DNA from: Aquanectria penicillioides
Lineage: Eukaryota; Ascomycota; Sordariomycetes; Hypocreales; Nectriaceae
Reading direction: 5' to 3'
Length of the DNA stretch: 64,000 nucleotides
Assembly: GCA_003415625.1 (NCBI GenBank)
Contig: PYIU01000002.1
Location: 2,852,001-2,916,000, forward strand
The stretch's first letter is position 1; each line of letters begins with the position of its first letter. The notes beneath the pieces were generated by a model. That model had not been told where the DNA came from. It saw only the letters and a list, made by a program, of their open reading frames with translations, and ran no database searches. Shown here in pieces: positions 22,599-33,960 of this stretch. The position numbers and the translations under genes are program-made.

Positions 22599-23957
22599 GG
22601 CTTGGGATTTCCTGCACCTTTGAAGCGTAATGTCAATAATGAAACAACTGTCAAGACAACAAGAAGGCCAAGGAGAGACGGAAGGAGGGCACCGGGAATA
22701 AGAAGAGGTGGATGATCGGGACGCTTCAGTTGTAGGATGTTGCTTTCTTTATTACAACAGGCGGGCCGGAAGTGTATCCGACCCGAACGCGCAGAGGCTG
22801 GGATCTAGTTAGAGACATGCAGGGTTCTCTGAGAGCTACCGGAATCTGTCGCTTCGCCTCAGACCACAAGCAAGCTCCATGGGAGCCGAGGCGTTGCCAA
22901 GAGCGCGCGTCGGAATCCGGGAAGAACGAATGGGGGTAGCGTAGATGACGCTCTCTACCGCAGAGGGGGGGAAGATGGGGGGGGAGAGGGAGTTTCGTGC
23001 CTTCATGGCCCCTTGGTTGAGGCACGGCGACCAGTCGTAGATCTCACCCGGCGTGCTTGATAGGCTCCTCCACGTCCCGGCGATGCTGTTTGTATGCATA
23101 TCGTCGACGCCGGCAAGTGGGGCAACAAAGGTGTCAATCCCGGGCGTGTGGCCTTGGATGAAAGGATTTTGGGGTATCACTGAGGGGCAGAGCTGCATGG
23201 ACCCAAGGCAAAAGACGACGTCAAGTTGGGGGGCATAGAGCCGTTGGGATGCTGTCCCCGTAGTCATGTGGCTTTGCGAGCAATTTCCGGCGGCACATAC
23301 GGCAGTTGCACTTATCAATTGCAACTGATTCAAGCCAATGAGGTTTCAAACGCGACTCTTCTCTTTACAAAGAACGAGAACACATGACGAAATGGAACAA
23401 CGGACATCAGCTGTCGAATCGCTCTCCAGGTGATGCTCCCCCGACCTTGGCAGAGTTCGGGATAAAGCAACGCGAATTTCCCCAGAATTTTGCTCCATAA
23501 AATCGTAGATTAACCCCACAAAAATCGGCAACATGGTCGCCGCTAGTAACGGCAACCTCGTCGGAAGTGGGAAGTCTATGCAGCAAGCAAACCTTCGGCA
23601 TGGTGGGGGAAGATCCCGAACGCGCCCCCTCCTTTGGCAGCCTGCTCGCCTCTTCGCCTCAGCTTGCTCACTATCATCGGCCCGTGTAATTGCGCCCTTG
23701 TCCTTGGAGGGTGGGGAACCAACCTTGAGCTGCGCACATCTCTGAGCTATGCTCCGCCTTCCTATCAAGCGCGTCTCTCGCTGCTTTCCCCTTGCCTCTC
23801 CCACGACATACCCCTCATACCCCGCATCCCCGAGCCCGGTCAGCTCCCGACAGAGTCATTCACTAGGGGAGTGGACAGCATCCCAATTCTTCTAGCAGAG
23901 TAAGAAATATCAACAAGCCAAGACCCAATTCCAAGAATTTGACCCTCGTCCTTCTCA
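22599..23957. promoter_or_regulatory. Divergent promoter between FAD monooxygenase and SDR genes
   Basis: The two enzyme genes start at 22598 (-) and 23958 (+) and share this 1.36-kb space, the usual arrangement of co-regulated cluster genes. Open frames inside (for example 22836-23333 on the - strand) have no recognisable content. I could not assign a binding site for the nearby zinc-finger regulator. Confidence 0.5.
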
Positions 23958-24829
23958 ATGGCATCGTCCCGCCCCCTCGTTGCCCTCATCACCGGCGGCA
24001 CTGCCGGCCTCGGAGCCGCCACAGCTCGCCTCTTCGCCAAGGATGGTATGCGCGTAGCCGTCAACTACCACTCAAACAGCGATCGAGCCACTGCATTTGT
24101 CAAGGAGCTTCATTCGATTTCGCCTTTGCCTCAAGATGAGAAGAACTTCCTCGCTTTCCGTGGCGACCTCGCGGTCCGGGACGATCTCAATACCCTGGTC
24201 AAGGACGTCGTGACTGAGATGGGCCAACTCGATGTCGTTTTCTCCAACGGTGGATGGACACAGCTTCGCGATATTACAAACCTCGACGACAATGTTGTAG
24301 AGGACGATTGGGACCGATGCTTTAACATGAATGTCAAATCGCATTTATTCTTGATGCACGCGGCCAAAGAGCATCTTGATAAGACCGAGGGCGCCTTCAT
24401 CACCACTGCTTCTCTTGCTGGCGTCAAGGTCAGCGGCAGCTCACTCGTATGTGCATTTCCATTCAATTCTATATCCCGATCCTGACAACATCAGGCGTAT
24501 GCCGTGACCAAAGCAGCACAGATTCATCTCGTAAAGGGTCTTGCCCTCGCTGCGAGTCCCAGAATTAGAGTCAATAGCGTATCTCCCGGTCTAATGCTCA
24601 CGGTATGAATGCTCGACGATTTTCGTCTCTCGGCACAATAAATTGCTAATGGTCCAAACAGGATTGGGGCCTCAGCTTTCCTCCAGAGAAGCAGGAAGAA
24701 ATGCGAAAGAGGACAAAGCTTGGTCGCTTGGTCACGGTCGACGATGTTGCTCAGCAAGTGCTTGTATTTGCGAAGTCAAGAGGAGTGACCGGTGTGAATG
24801 CTGTACTAGATGCCGGCATGTCACTCTGA
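23958..24829 (+). CDS. Classical short-chain dehydrogenase/reductase
   Basis: Three exons: 23958-24446, 24495-24602, 24662-24829; 254 residues, no frameshift. NAD(P)-dependent oxidoreductase of the classical SDR family. Cofactor motif TGGTAGLGAA near residue 12, the FSNGGW strand in place of the usual NNAG, an Asn in NMNVKSH, catalytic Ser in the TTASLAG segment, and the catalytic pair Y-AVT-K at the start of exon 2. The PG motif appears as VSPGLM. The Arg/Asn-rich region after the second strand (NYHSNSDRA) suggests NADP(H), but this is a weak inference. It is placed tail-to-tail with the MFS transporter, only 79 bp apart, and head-to-head with the FAD monooxygenase. Likely reduces a ketone or oxidises an alcohol in the same pathway. 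Confidence 0.92.
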
Positions 24830-24908
24830 ATATTTGTGCAGTCGAGAACACGGGGAAATGCAGTTACTAAACAAAACAGACTTTTAGACCTTGATTATAG
24901 AGGGTACA

Positions 24909-26871
24909 TCAACAATAAAGGCAGGCCCCAAAAAGAAAACACCCTCCGCTTGCTATCGATATCATTGGAACTCCCTGTTTACTCCCCGACCTCCCGATCG
25001 TCATCCCAATAGATGTATGAAATAATAGGCCACTGCCAAGTGATATGCCTGATCCTTTTCCCCAGAGGTAGAATGGAATCCATAACACGAGCACAGCGGA
25101 TGCGATACCAGCCATGGCCCCAAAGGCATTTTGGTAGCCTGAAATATTGATCCACGGGTTCGTGTAGAATGACAGCAGGAATCCAAACATGGCTTCGGTT
25201 TGTTGTTAGTCGGGACCAAATCGCGAAGGGGGGGGGACCATCTCACATTTAAATCCCAGGACTGCCAGGCTGATTTCACCAGCCACGGGTCGATACGAAT
25301 CAATAACATATACAAGGCTGATACTGGCAGCTTGCGTGATGGAGAAATTCACTACGCAAAGTTAGCGATGGCTCAGCACAAGGCGGCGGTTCATGATGTG
25401 CGACTCACGGAGACCCAGACCAATGGTGGGCACTATCCAGTGAAGCTGCTTCTGAATCCCCACACCATACAAGACCAGAGCCAAGGGCGTCGTGATCAAA
25501 GACAGCACCATCACCGGCAATCTCATTTCGGGCTCTCTCATCCCTCCATTCTTTTTAGTAAAATAGTCGGCCACCTTATCTCCCAAGTGACCACCAGCCG
25601 GAATACCCAGTAGGGACCCGATGACGGCCGCTGCAAAACAGAGGCCTGCTTGGTATGATTCAAAGTCGTAAGCTTCCTTGAATGCGGCGCCAATGTTGGA
25701 TGATACTGCAACCAAGAACCCAATCGTCACCGATTGGACGAGAGCTGCCCAGAGCACTGGTGGTAGTGCAATCAAAATAAAGGGTCGGATAAACATTTTC
25801 AGCAAGTTCTCATTTGTCAATGATCCGTTCCATAACGTAAGAGACTCCAATAGGCTCTTCTTTGAAGGGATAGGTGATGATTGGCCAAGCTCTTCGCTGT
25901 ACGATTGGGAGGAATTGTGCTTCTCATCCAAGTTCGAGTTGATGGTGGTGGTGACTGAGCTACATTCGTCAGGTCGGCGATAATATGACGTCTCAGGAAA
26001 TGTGAGAAAAATCAAGACGAGCACCATGCCAATAAGGGCACAAGAAACCTGATAGATGGTCCTCCATTCGTGGTCAATCGTGATGAGACCTGATATAATC
26101 ATGCCCAGAGCAACCCCAACTGAAAGCGAACAATTATAGAACGACATGACAGCTCCTCGCTCGTGCAGGAAGAAAATATCCGCAATAGATATTGGGGCAA
26201 TCGTCTCGGCAGCGCCTGCGCCGAAGCCCATAACGATGCGAGCTGCGAGAAACCCGCCATACGAATACTCAAAAATAAGCCACAAGGCAGTTCCAAAGTA
26301 TATCAAGTAGCTGGCAAGATAGATGGGCCGTCTTCCATATTTATTGGCCACCGGAACCCAGAAGAAGCAGCCGACACCCATGAGGAGACTAGTGGTGGTG
26401 AAGAAGTAAGCGACCTTGGGTATGGCTGAACCCGATAGGGTTCCATCCTCGGCTGCATCGGGAAAGAAGCTCAGTGCAGTTGGAACGATGGCGATGGATG
26501 GCCCACCAGAGAGGAAGTTGGACATGACCATTGCGAGGCAAACAAGGGCGGCGGTGTAATATTTACGCCATTGCGGCCTGCACGGTGCTTGTCAGTTGTG
26601 CAGTATCAATTAAGCTGGGTAGTGGGCCTTACCAGTTGAGGGGATCGTTTGGGTCGCGAGACGGCGTCGGGATCAATATCAAGGCATTCGTCTCTTTGTG
26701 GCGAAGCTGGACATTGCCTAGGGTGTGCTTCCTCCTCTTGGCTGTCGTGTCGTTAATCACTACCTCGCTCTCGGGAGTCACGGGGATATCAAGAGTCGAC
26801 ATCCTGATCAGCGGCGCCCTAAGAGGCGGCTTCCACGACTCTTGGAGGGAAGGTCTAGAAATTATGGCCAA
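24909..26871 (-). CDS. Major facilitator superfamily transporter (DHA1-like)
   Basis: Four exons: 26871-26633, 26577-25409, 25351-25247, 25192-24909; 598 residues, no frameshift. A hydrophilic N-terminus ends in RDPNDPLNWP, the fungal DHA-family signature just before the first membrane helix. The loop 2-3 motif appears as PVANKYGRRP and there is a large polar central loop (after PETSYYRRPDE). About 12 hydrophobic segments can be counted. Plasma-membrane H+ antiporter or importer for a small molecule; its position in the enzyme block suggests uptake or export of the pathway substrate or product. Faces the SDR gene at its 3' end and is divergent from the transcription factor gene. Confidence 0.9.
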
Positions 26872-29314
26872 AGAGGTGCTTGGCGGCCCATAAGCAGCAG
26901 GGTGAGCGATTCTGGGTCGCGATATGGGCGGGCAGAGGAACGATTGGAAACAGAAAATGGATTCTCAATGCTTCATTTCGACGATGGAAGTTGGGGCAGA
27001 AGAATGAGACGGCTTAGTTAAGGACTCCCGGCGCGCGGCACTGGACTCGAGTCCCCTGGAATCCAAGAACGCATTTGCCGGTGGGAGACGGAGTCGGAGG
27101 GGCACGCCGAGACAGTCAGGGGGTTGTGTGCGGAGGAGGTAGCACGGAGGCGCTGGCGAGGCCTCAAGGGGATTGTGACTGATGACGATGGCGATGTCTC
27201 AGACGCGACCCTTGGATGGGAGCTGGTGGTGTGTCGTTCGTACACACCTGAGCTCGGCCTCAGCCAAGGCATCAAGGTTAAGTATGGGCTTTCGGGGCAG
27301 TCAACGCCGATCGATGGGATTTGACAGAAGATCCTGGAGCTTCCCGTCTAGTCAAAGTCTAGTCAAAGGAGGCATTATGGTTGTCCAGGCATTTATTTTA
27401 GATACGGTTTAGGGGCACGCTCGGCGGAAGGCGATGGACACTGCCGGGAGTTTATTGGTTGGGGCTAGTGCGCTTGGTGCAGTTTGGCGTCAAGCCGGTC
27501 ATCCCGCCCACGGTCGTCCCCAGCGAACCAGGAGAGCTCTTGAGGGGAGACTAAGGCCAGTGAGATGGGGGGGAGTCACACTGGGGAAACAAGGCTGGCT
27601 AAGTGGGTGCTCAGACACGGCAATGACAAAGACAACCACGAGACAAGAAGCTGGTGAGGGACTCGGTTCCGCAAGGTCCAGATGAACTCCGAATTATTCA
27701 GATCCTGTCTACCATGGCAAAGCGGGTAGCCCCGAAGCATAGCTGGCGGAACCGCGGAGACAAACTGCCTTGAAAGAAATCGAAAAAAAAAAAAAAAAAA
27801 AAGAAGAAGAAGAAGAAGAAAAAGGGGGGGGGCAATGCAAGATGACCCAAGAATCTGGTTGCTAGACGAAGGTTCCGCCAGCATGTGTTGAATTTGGCCC
27901 CGATGATGACAGTCACGAATGAAAGACATGGGTCCACACCCAGCACCCTCGCAACACCCAATCTTCCATGATCCGAATAAGGCGAGCAGGCCTGGGGCGT
28001 GGCGCTTGCGGGTTTAACGGGTTAAGCTTATAGAGACGGCTGTGAGTGATGCGGGAAGCAGACGATCAGTGTTTTGACTATTTACGGAGTGGGAGACTGG
28101 GGCTCATGAACTAACTCACCAACAACGTGGCTCGCCTGTTTGACGATCCTCCTGCTGGGCCTTGAATCAGTGAAAAACTTTACCACGTCGTCTAATCCGA
28201 AAATTTGTCAAGAATACGCGAGTGCATTCGAAACGCATAGGCAAGGAATACAGGGCCCGTCTGCTGGATCGAGGGGTCTGGTCTGTAGGGCGTCCGAACC
28301 CGGTAAATGAAGTCTGAGATGCCCTGCTGTGGAGAGGAGAGCCATTGGCCATTGGCCGTTCGAGATATGGTTACACAGGGATGCGCCAGTCTGCCAGGAT
28401 CATGGCCCGCATCTTGACAAAAGAGGACTAAGAGGCTGACGACGACAATAGACGTTGCGCATCTAGTTCGTTGTGCTTGCGAATCAGCCTGGTCACAATA
28501 TGTCGCCCAACGCTCATCCCAGCGCAACGCAGCGTCGCTTCGTCTGCAGTATTCTGCGTATTGTGCCTTTACCCCAGCATCGCCGATATCTACCTCCACT
28601 CACGTTTTCTGATTCATTGTCGTGATACGTACCTGGGCGACCACAGATGCGCAGCTGAATGTGAATTGCATCGCACGGTCGCACCCCTACACACATGGCG
28701 TCCTGTACGCGGAGTTCTGGACCTGTCTCTCCGCAACCCACAGACCAAACCTCACGGCGCTCTCGCCGATAAGAAGCAAAGTTGGTGGCTTCTTGGGACG
28801 AAGCCATCAACAGACCAGCAAACCTGTGAACGCCACCTTCCTCAACCAAACAGCAAAACTCGTCATGGCCGTCCCAGCTTTCTGGTGGGTTTAGGTTTCA
28901 AAACCAAGCATTCGACATGCCCACGTATCAAACGCACCGCCTGTTACTCTTATGTACCATTTTTTGGTGCCTGACATCACAGGCCCTGGTCCTTTCCTAC
29001 GTTCCTCGCTTGAAAGGGAAGGCATCACTCACATCGCCTCCACACCCCCCATGCCTCAGGCCTGTGCCACCACCGACTCTCTCCAACTCCCCTTCCCACA
29101 CACCACAAAGCGTCCCACGGTCCTTCAAACTAAATCATTCCATCCCACAGGCCAATATCTCCGCTTTTCGCGACGTCTCTCTTTTGAACCGACCAACACT
29201 CACCTTCGCGCCCCTCACTATCTTTATTTACACCTACTGGCGTCACCGCTCGCTCATGCCCGCATCGCAAATCCAGAATTGGCGGGTCCGCTACGCCATT
29301 GCTTGAGCCAAGCC
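26872..29314. promoter_or_regulatory. Divergent upstream region of MFS transporter and transcription factor
   Basis: About 2.4 kb with no credible coding sequence. Contains the A/GAA/G tract at 27783-27832. The part just before 29315 is C/T-rich and keeps an open frame with the regulator from 28952, but ATG 29315 has the better context (AGCCATGCC) and begins the first protein-like sequence. Confidence 0.5.
27783..27832. repeat. Poly-A, GAA repeat and poly-G tract
   Basis: Twenty A, then six or seven GAA units, then a run of nine G. A composite purine tract prone to length error or slippage. Confidence 0.9.
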
Positions 29315-32300
29315 ATGCCTGGTTCATCCCTCTCGCATATCCTCGACCCTCCACGACCGTCGGATCCAGCTCTTCTCGCGACGCAGTCCTATCCTCCTCA
29401 TCCTCTCCATCTTCCTGGGTCCGGCATCGTGCCTCATCTTCCCAACCCCTTGCGATCAGCCATTACTGTGCCTACGTCCGCACCCGTCACCATCACCACT
29501 ACGACCGCTGCTCCGCTTCCGCCTCCTCCACCTCCTCCCCATAGCCAAGCGTCGCCCACATCAGCTTCGACTCCCACCCGAGGCCATGCGGGTCCCTCGC
29601 TCTATGCGTGCGGCGATTGTGGCCGTCGATACTCACGTCCCGAGCACCTCCAACGACATGTCCAGACCCATACCCTTGGCCGACGCTTTGCATGTCAAAT
29701 CTGCGGCAAGACCTTTGCCCGCGCCGATCTAAAGAAGCGTCACGAAGTCAATCACGAAAATGACTCCTCAAAAAAGCGGCGTCGCACCAATACGTCACCC
29801 AGCGCCGGTCGTGTCGCCCATGCATGCAAGGCTTGCGCAGTCGCACGTGTAAAGTGTCAAGAAGACAAGCCATGCCAGCGCTGCGTTCGTCGCGGGTTAA
29901 CATGCGTCTCGTCCGAGGCCGGGTCGACTGCGGCTTTGCACCTGATGCACCTCTCCGCAAGCGCACATTCCACCACTTCATCTGGTGAAAGTGTCGACGA
30001 CTCAAGTCCTCCAAGTGGATATGCCCCTCCCAGCGTTCCGGGCAGTGTCTCTGGCAGCGTTCCTGGCTCTGCGTTTCTAGGTGCGCAGCAAAACACCGAC
30101 CAAGCATCTCCTCTGGATCTTACGACTGTCCACAGACCCGAGGCTGGCCAGATGGCCACCCCAGATACTGTGGTGGATCAAGGTAAGTCACGACCTGGTT
30201 TTCTTTTCTTTTTCCAATTCCATGCACGGATTTGTCCTTGGCAAATCAAATCAATGCTGTCAATTGGGTAGAAGCATCTTCCATGTGGACCTTGAAGACT
30301 AACTCGCATTCAGGTGGTTCTGACAACTACCCACACAAGATGGATCCTGGTGCCAAGGTCTCGGTAGACATGGATCGCCTTCCTTTTGGTGATTTCCTTC
30401 GGGACATTCTCTACGAACAACATTTCGACCACCAAGAAAAGATGGTGGAGGGTCAAGGTCTCGCAGTCTTAGATTTTTGCGACGACACTAATCTGGAGCT
30501 ATCGGACTTCGACTTCAACACACTAGACACGTGGAATGCCGATAATGGGACAACTATACCGATTCAGCAGGAAACCCCGGAGACTGACAGCTCAATTGAC
30601 ATTTCTCAGATGCGTGAAAAGGTTGTCAAGGTCTGGACCGATTCCCCCTGGAGGTGGCAGCCCAAGGGACCAGAAAATACATACGAGGAAGCCAAAAACC
30701 TTCCCGTGCCTTCAGGGAAAGCCACCGCTCTTCATGTCCAGGAAACGAAAAAATGGTTAGACAGAGTGGTGAATGATAAGCTGGAGCAGTCCCTGCGAGA
30801 TCGAGTCCTCGGTCTCGTATTGAAAGCCTGCCGTCAAGAAGCGATATTCAACCGGGTAGCCGCCTCATTTCCATCTTGTGAATTGATGGACACTATGATT
30901 CATATTTTCCTTCACTCACATGCCTGTCAAGTAACGGGGTGGATACATTTTCCCTCATTCAAGCTCAACGAACAATGGCACGAATGGATCGCTGCCGCTG
31001 CTGCTGCAGGGGCCGTTCTCGCACCATCCCCAACGTTACGCCGGTTTGGGCTTGCCCTACAAGAGTCTTACCGTAAGTGCCCTCATCCCATGAATACCCA
31101 AGTTACTTGTTCTAACTATCGTCCTCAAGGTCTCATGATTCCTCTTAAAGTATGCAAATATTTCCCCAAAGATTGAGACTCCAGGCGTCGCATATTGGTT
31201 ACTAACTTTGGTTTCAGTTTGAAGAAGATCACAGATCAATCCGAGATCTGGGCCTTCTCCAGTCGTTAATCTTGACCCAAGACATTGCTCTCTGGAGTGG
31301 AAATCGACACAAGATGGAGATAGCAGAGTGCCATCTGGTAATACCCGTAACGGTGAGCACATTCCTCAACAAGATGCAACTAGCGTTCTCATTGATGCTA
31401 ACATGCCTCGAGATGATGAGGTATCGCGGCAGGTATCAACGATCATCTTACCCAATCGTTTCAGTCCACCCCTCGGATCAAGGAGAAGTATTGTATGGAA
31501 AGTGGAAAAAATGGATTGAACAGGAGCAATGGAAACGGTACTTGAAGCCCCGATCCCGCAATCAAATTCCTGCTAATGTCAAGTAGCCTGGTTTTCCATG
31601 CTTATCATCGAGATGCTCAGACGTCGATGACTACCTTGACCAACCCCGCCATGTCGTATGCCGAGCTGACGCTGCCTCTGCCTTCGTCGAGAGATCTTTG
31701 GTTTGCGAAGACAGCAGAAGAATGGAAAGCGCTGTACCTAGAAAGAGATGGCGGCGAAACCAAGAGAGCTCCATCAGTAGGGGACCTATTACATGACGTG
31801 AATCTTCTCTCCGCCAGTCGCCACCGGTTAGACGTGCAACTCACGTTGTCCATATATTTACACGCATTCTGGGCGTTAATATTGGAATATCGGCAACTCA
31901 GTGCGGCGCACCGGTCACGATCCTATACACGAAACTCAACTGGAGGGGCAGCTCCACTACTCAGCTCCAGGCATCATCAACTAGTACAAGACTTGCAAGG
32001 CTTTCAACTAGTGACAGCGGACTGGCAAGAAATGTCGGCTCAAGAGCGGGTTGTTTTGAATCTGCTAATGATGAATTTGCACGTGTCACTAGATGACTTG
32101 CAACTCTTCGCAGGAAAGGAAGGTGAAGATCAAGCGCGACGAATATATCCAGTTTTGCAACAATGGGCTGAGGGTGCTGATTCTCGATCGGCTATTTGGT
32201 ATGCTGGTCAGATTCTTCGGTACGCGAAAATGTTCCCCGAAGGCCATCTAAAGTCTTTCTACGCAGTTGCGGTGCACCATGCGGCGCTTGCACTTTGGAC

Positions 32301-32622
32301 ATATGGCGTCATAACCCGAGCCAACCGACGCGAGTCGAGACAGCCACAGAAGGAATTGCTCTACATGGACGGACCAGACTCCTCAGCGGTGCAGAGGTTC
32401 ATCAATCTTGGGCAAGGTCCGCCACTTATCCGAGGACCCTGCAAGCAAAGTCCACCAGCTGAGGTGTCAATCGAAGACCCGCGCCAATGCATGGAAGTTG
32501 CGCAAGAAGTGTTGAAAGCAAACTTCACGACGAAGGAGGAAGCAGTGCCTGCAATTGTGGAAAATCTTTGTGGTTTGATCCGGCAGCTCGGGAACGCCGC
32601 ATGGGCAGTTGGCCTGGGTTAA
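29315..32622 (+). CDS. Hybrid C2H2 and Zn2Cys6 fungal transcription factor
   Basis: Six exons: 29315-30182, 30314-31072, 31130-31149, 31218-31352, 31413-31537, 31587-32622; 980 residues, no frameshift. After a Pro-rich N-terminus come two C2H2 fingers (CGDCGRRYSRPEHLQRHVQTH and CQICGKTFARADLKKRHEVNH, spaced as a tandem pair at ~98-147), a basic KKRRR stretch that may be a nuclear signal, and then a Zn2Cys6 cluster with exact C-x2-C-x6-C-x5-C-x2-C-x6-C spacing (~170-197). The C-terminal half matches the fungal_trans middle homology region (the AECHLVIPVT, WKKWIEQEQWKRLVFH and SYAELTLPLP stretches). Such hybrids bind DNA through both modules. Being the only regulator in the block and next to the MFS gene, it is the likely pathway-specific activator; this is inference. 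Confidence 0.92.
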
Positions 32623-33960
32623 ATGGTTCTGATCAGGTAACCATCAAATAAGAAGGAACGTTTTGATACGATAAGTTTGGAGATTTGACATTTCACATGG
32701 AAATGGACATGATGTCGAACCGGATGAGTAAATACGATAGGGCTAGACATGAAAGCGCATGTCGCCAAGGCTGTTGCACCAATACCGGGATGGATATACC
32801 AAGGGACTGGAGGGTTTGGGTGTTAAGACAGAATGGAAGAAGGTTCGGATTGGGTGGCTCTACTTCACAGCTCTTATAAAGGTGAGGTACCAATGAGGAG
32901 GATGAATGTGCTTACGACAACAACCCTTCATGAGAAGATAGCATCATGGACACACAGACACACGCAGGCGCATACATTTCAGCGGCGTGATTCATCTATG
33001 TCTATCCACATTCATCCAGCTGACTTGCTGCAATGCAATAAATGGGGCCAACCTAGGCCACTGAGGAGTGGGTGTGTATAGGTGCGGTGCTCTCGTGGTG
33101 ATCGCGGAACGGACGGGTGACAGACCACGTGGGTCGTGGCACTGGCAGGGATTGCCCCCGCGTCGTACCTGTGGGTGAGGCAAGTGTGACGAGTCGTTCA
33201 TGGCTGCACCTGGCACTGAGTACCTACCTGTCGTCTTGCGCAGCGTCCCGAGCCAGCCGGAAGGAGCTAAGCTAGGTAGGTAAGCAGAGAGAAAGCGGCG
33301 ACACAAGAAAGTAAAACCTACCTAACTGTAGACTCGTAGTGCAAGTCGGCAAGTCAGGGGGCCTTGCCCATTTTTCGTAGAGCCCCAAATTTAGTGACGT
33401 TATTTGTCTCCCCTCCTCACTCACAGCCCTTGTCTCGTCTCTTCTTTCAGCTTCTGATCATTTTTCTTCTTTTGATTTCTCGTCCTCTTCCCACTCGAGG
33501 ATCCATTTACTGTGATCTGCCGTGCATATTCGAGACGGAGGAACGTGGCATATTTCTTCTTTGGGCTCCAGGGTTCCATCTGCCGTCGGTATGCAACCCG
33601 ACTTGCACTTAACCATTGCGTCTGGCTACCTTGACTGATAGGCCCAACAGTGTTGTCTGTTGAGCGGACTGGACTGTATTGAAACGGAAGGCCGCCTGTG
33701 TGTTACGACGGACTGACTGTGTACGCCTCTGTCTCTCCTGTCTCATTTCTCATTTCCAGCTGGTCAGCCTCGTATCCACGCACGGCACGCACCACGGACA
33801 CGTCTCACCTACGGGCTGACCCAGCCTTCAGCTCTCAACGCTCAACTCTAACTCTCCTCAGCCATTACTCAGTCTCTGCCTGGCCCGATCTCACCACTGC
33901 CAACAGCCCCGTGCCGACCCTTCACTCTGCAGGATAATTATCACAGGTCCCGTCACCATC
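32623..33960. other. Intergenic: regulator 3' flank and hydrolase promoter
   Basis: No gene seen. CTAGGTAGGTAAG near 33273 and CCTACCTAAC near 33317 form another small facing pair of the same tetranucleotide. The region 33400-33960 is C/T-rich, as a fungal promoter and leader often is. Confidence 0.55.

Noticed and set aside
22836..23333. 165-codon open frame on the minus strand between the FMO and SDR genes
   Set aside because: No domain-like content, overlaps frames on the other strand, and lies in the divergent promoter.
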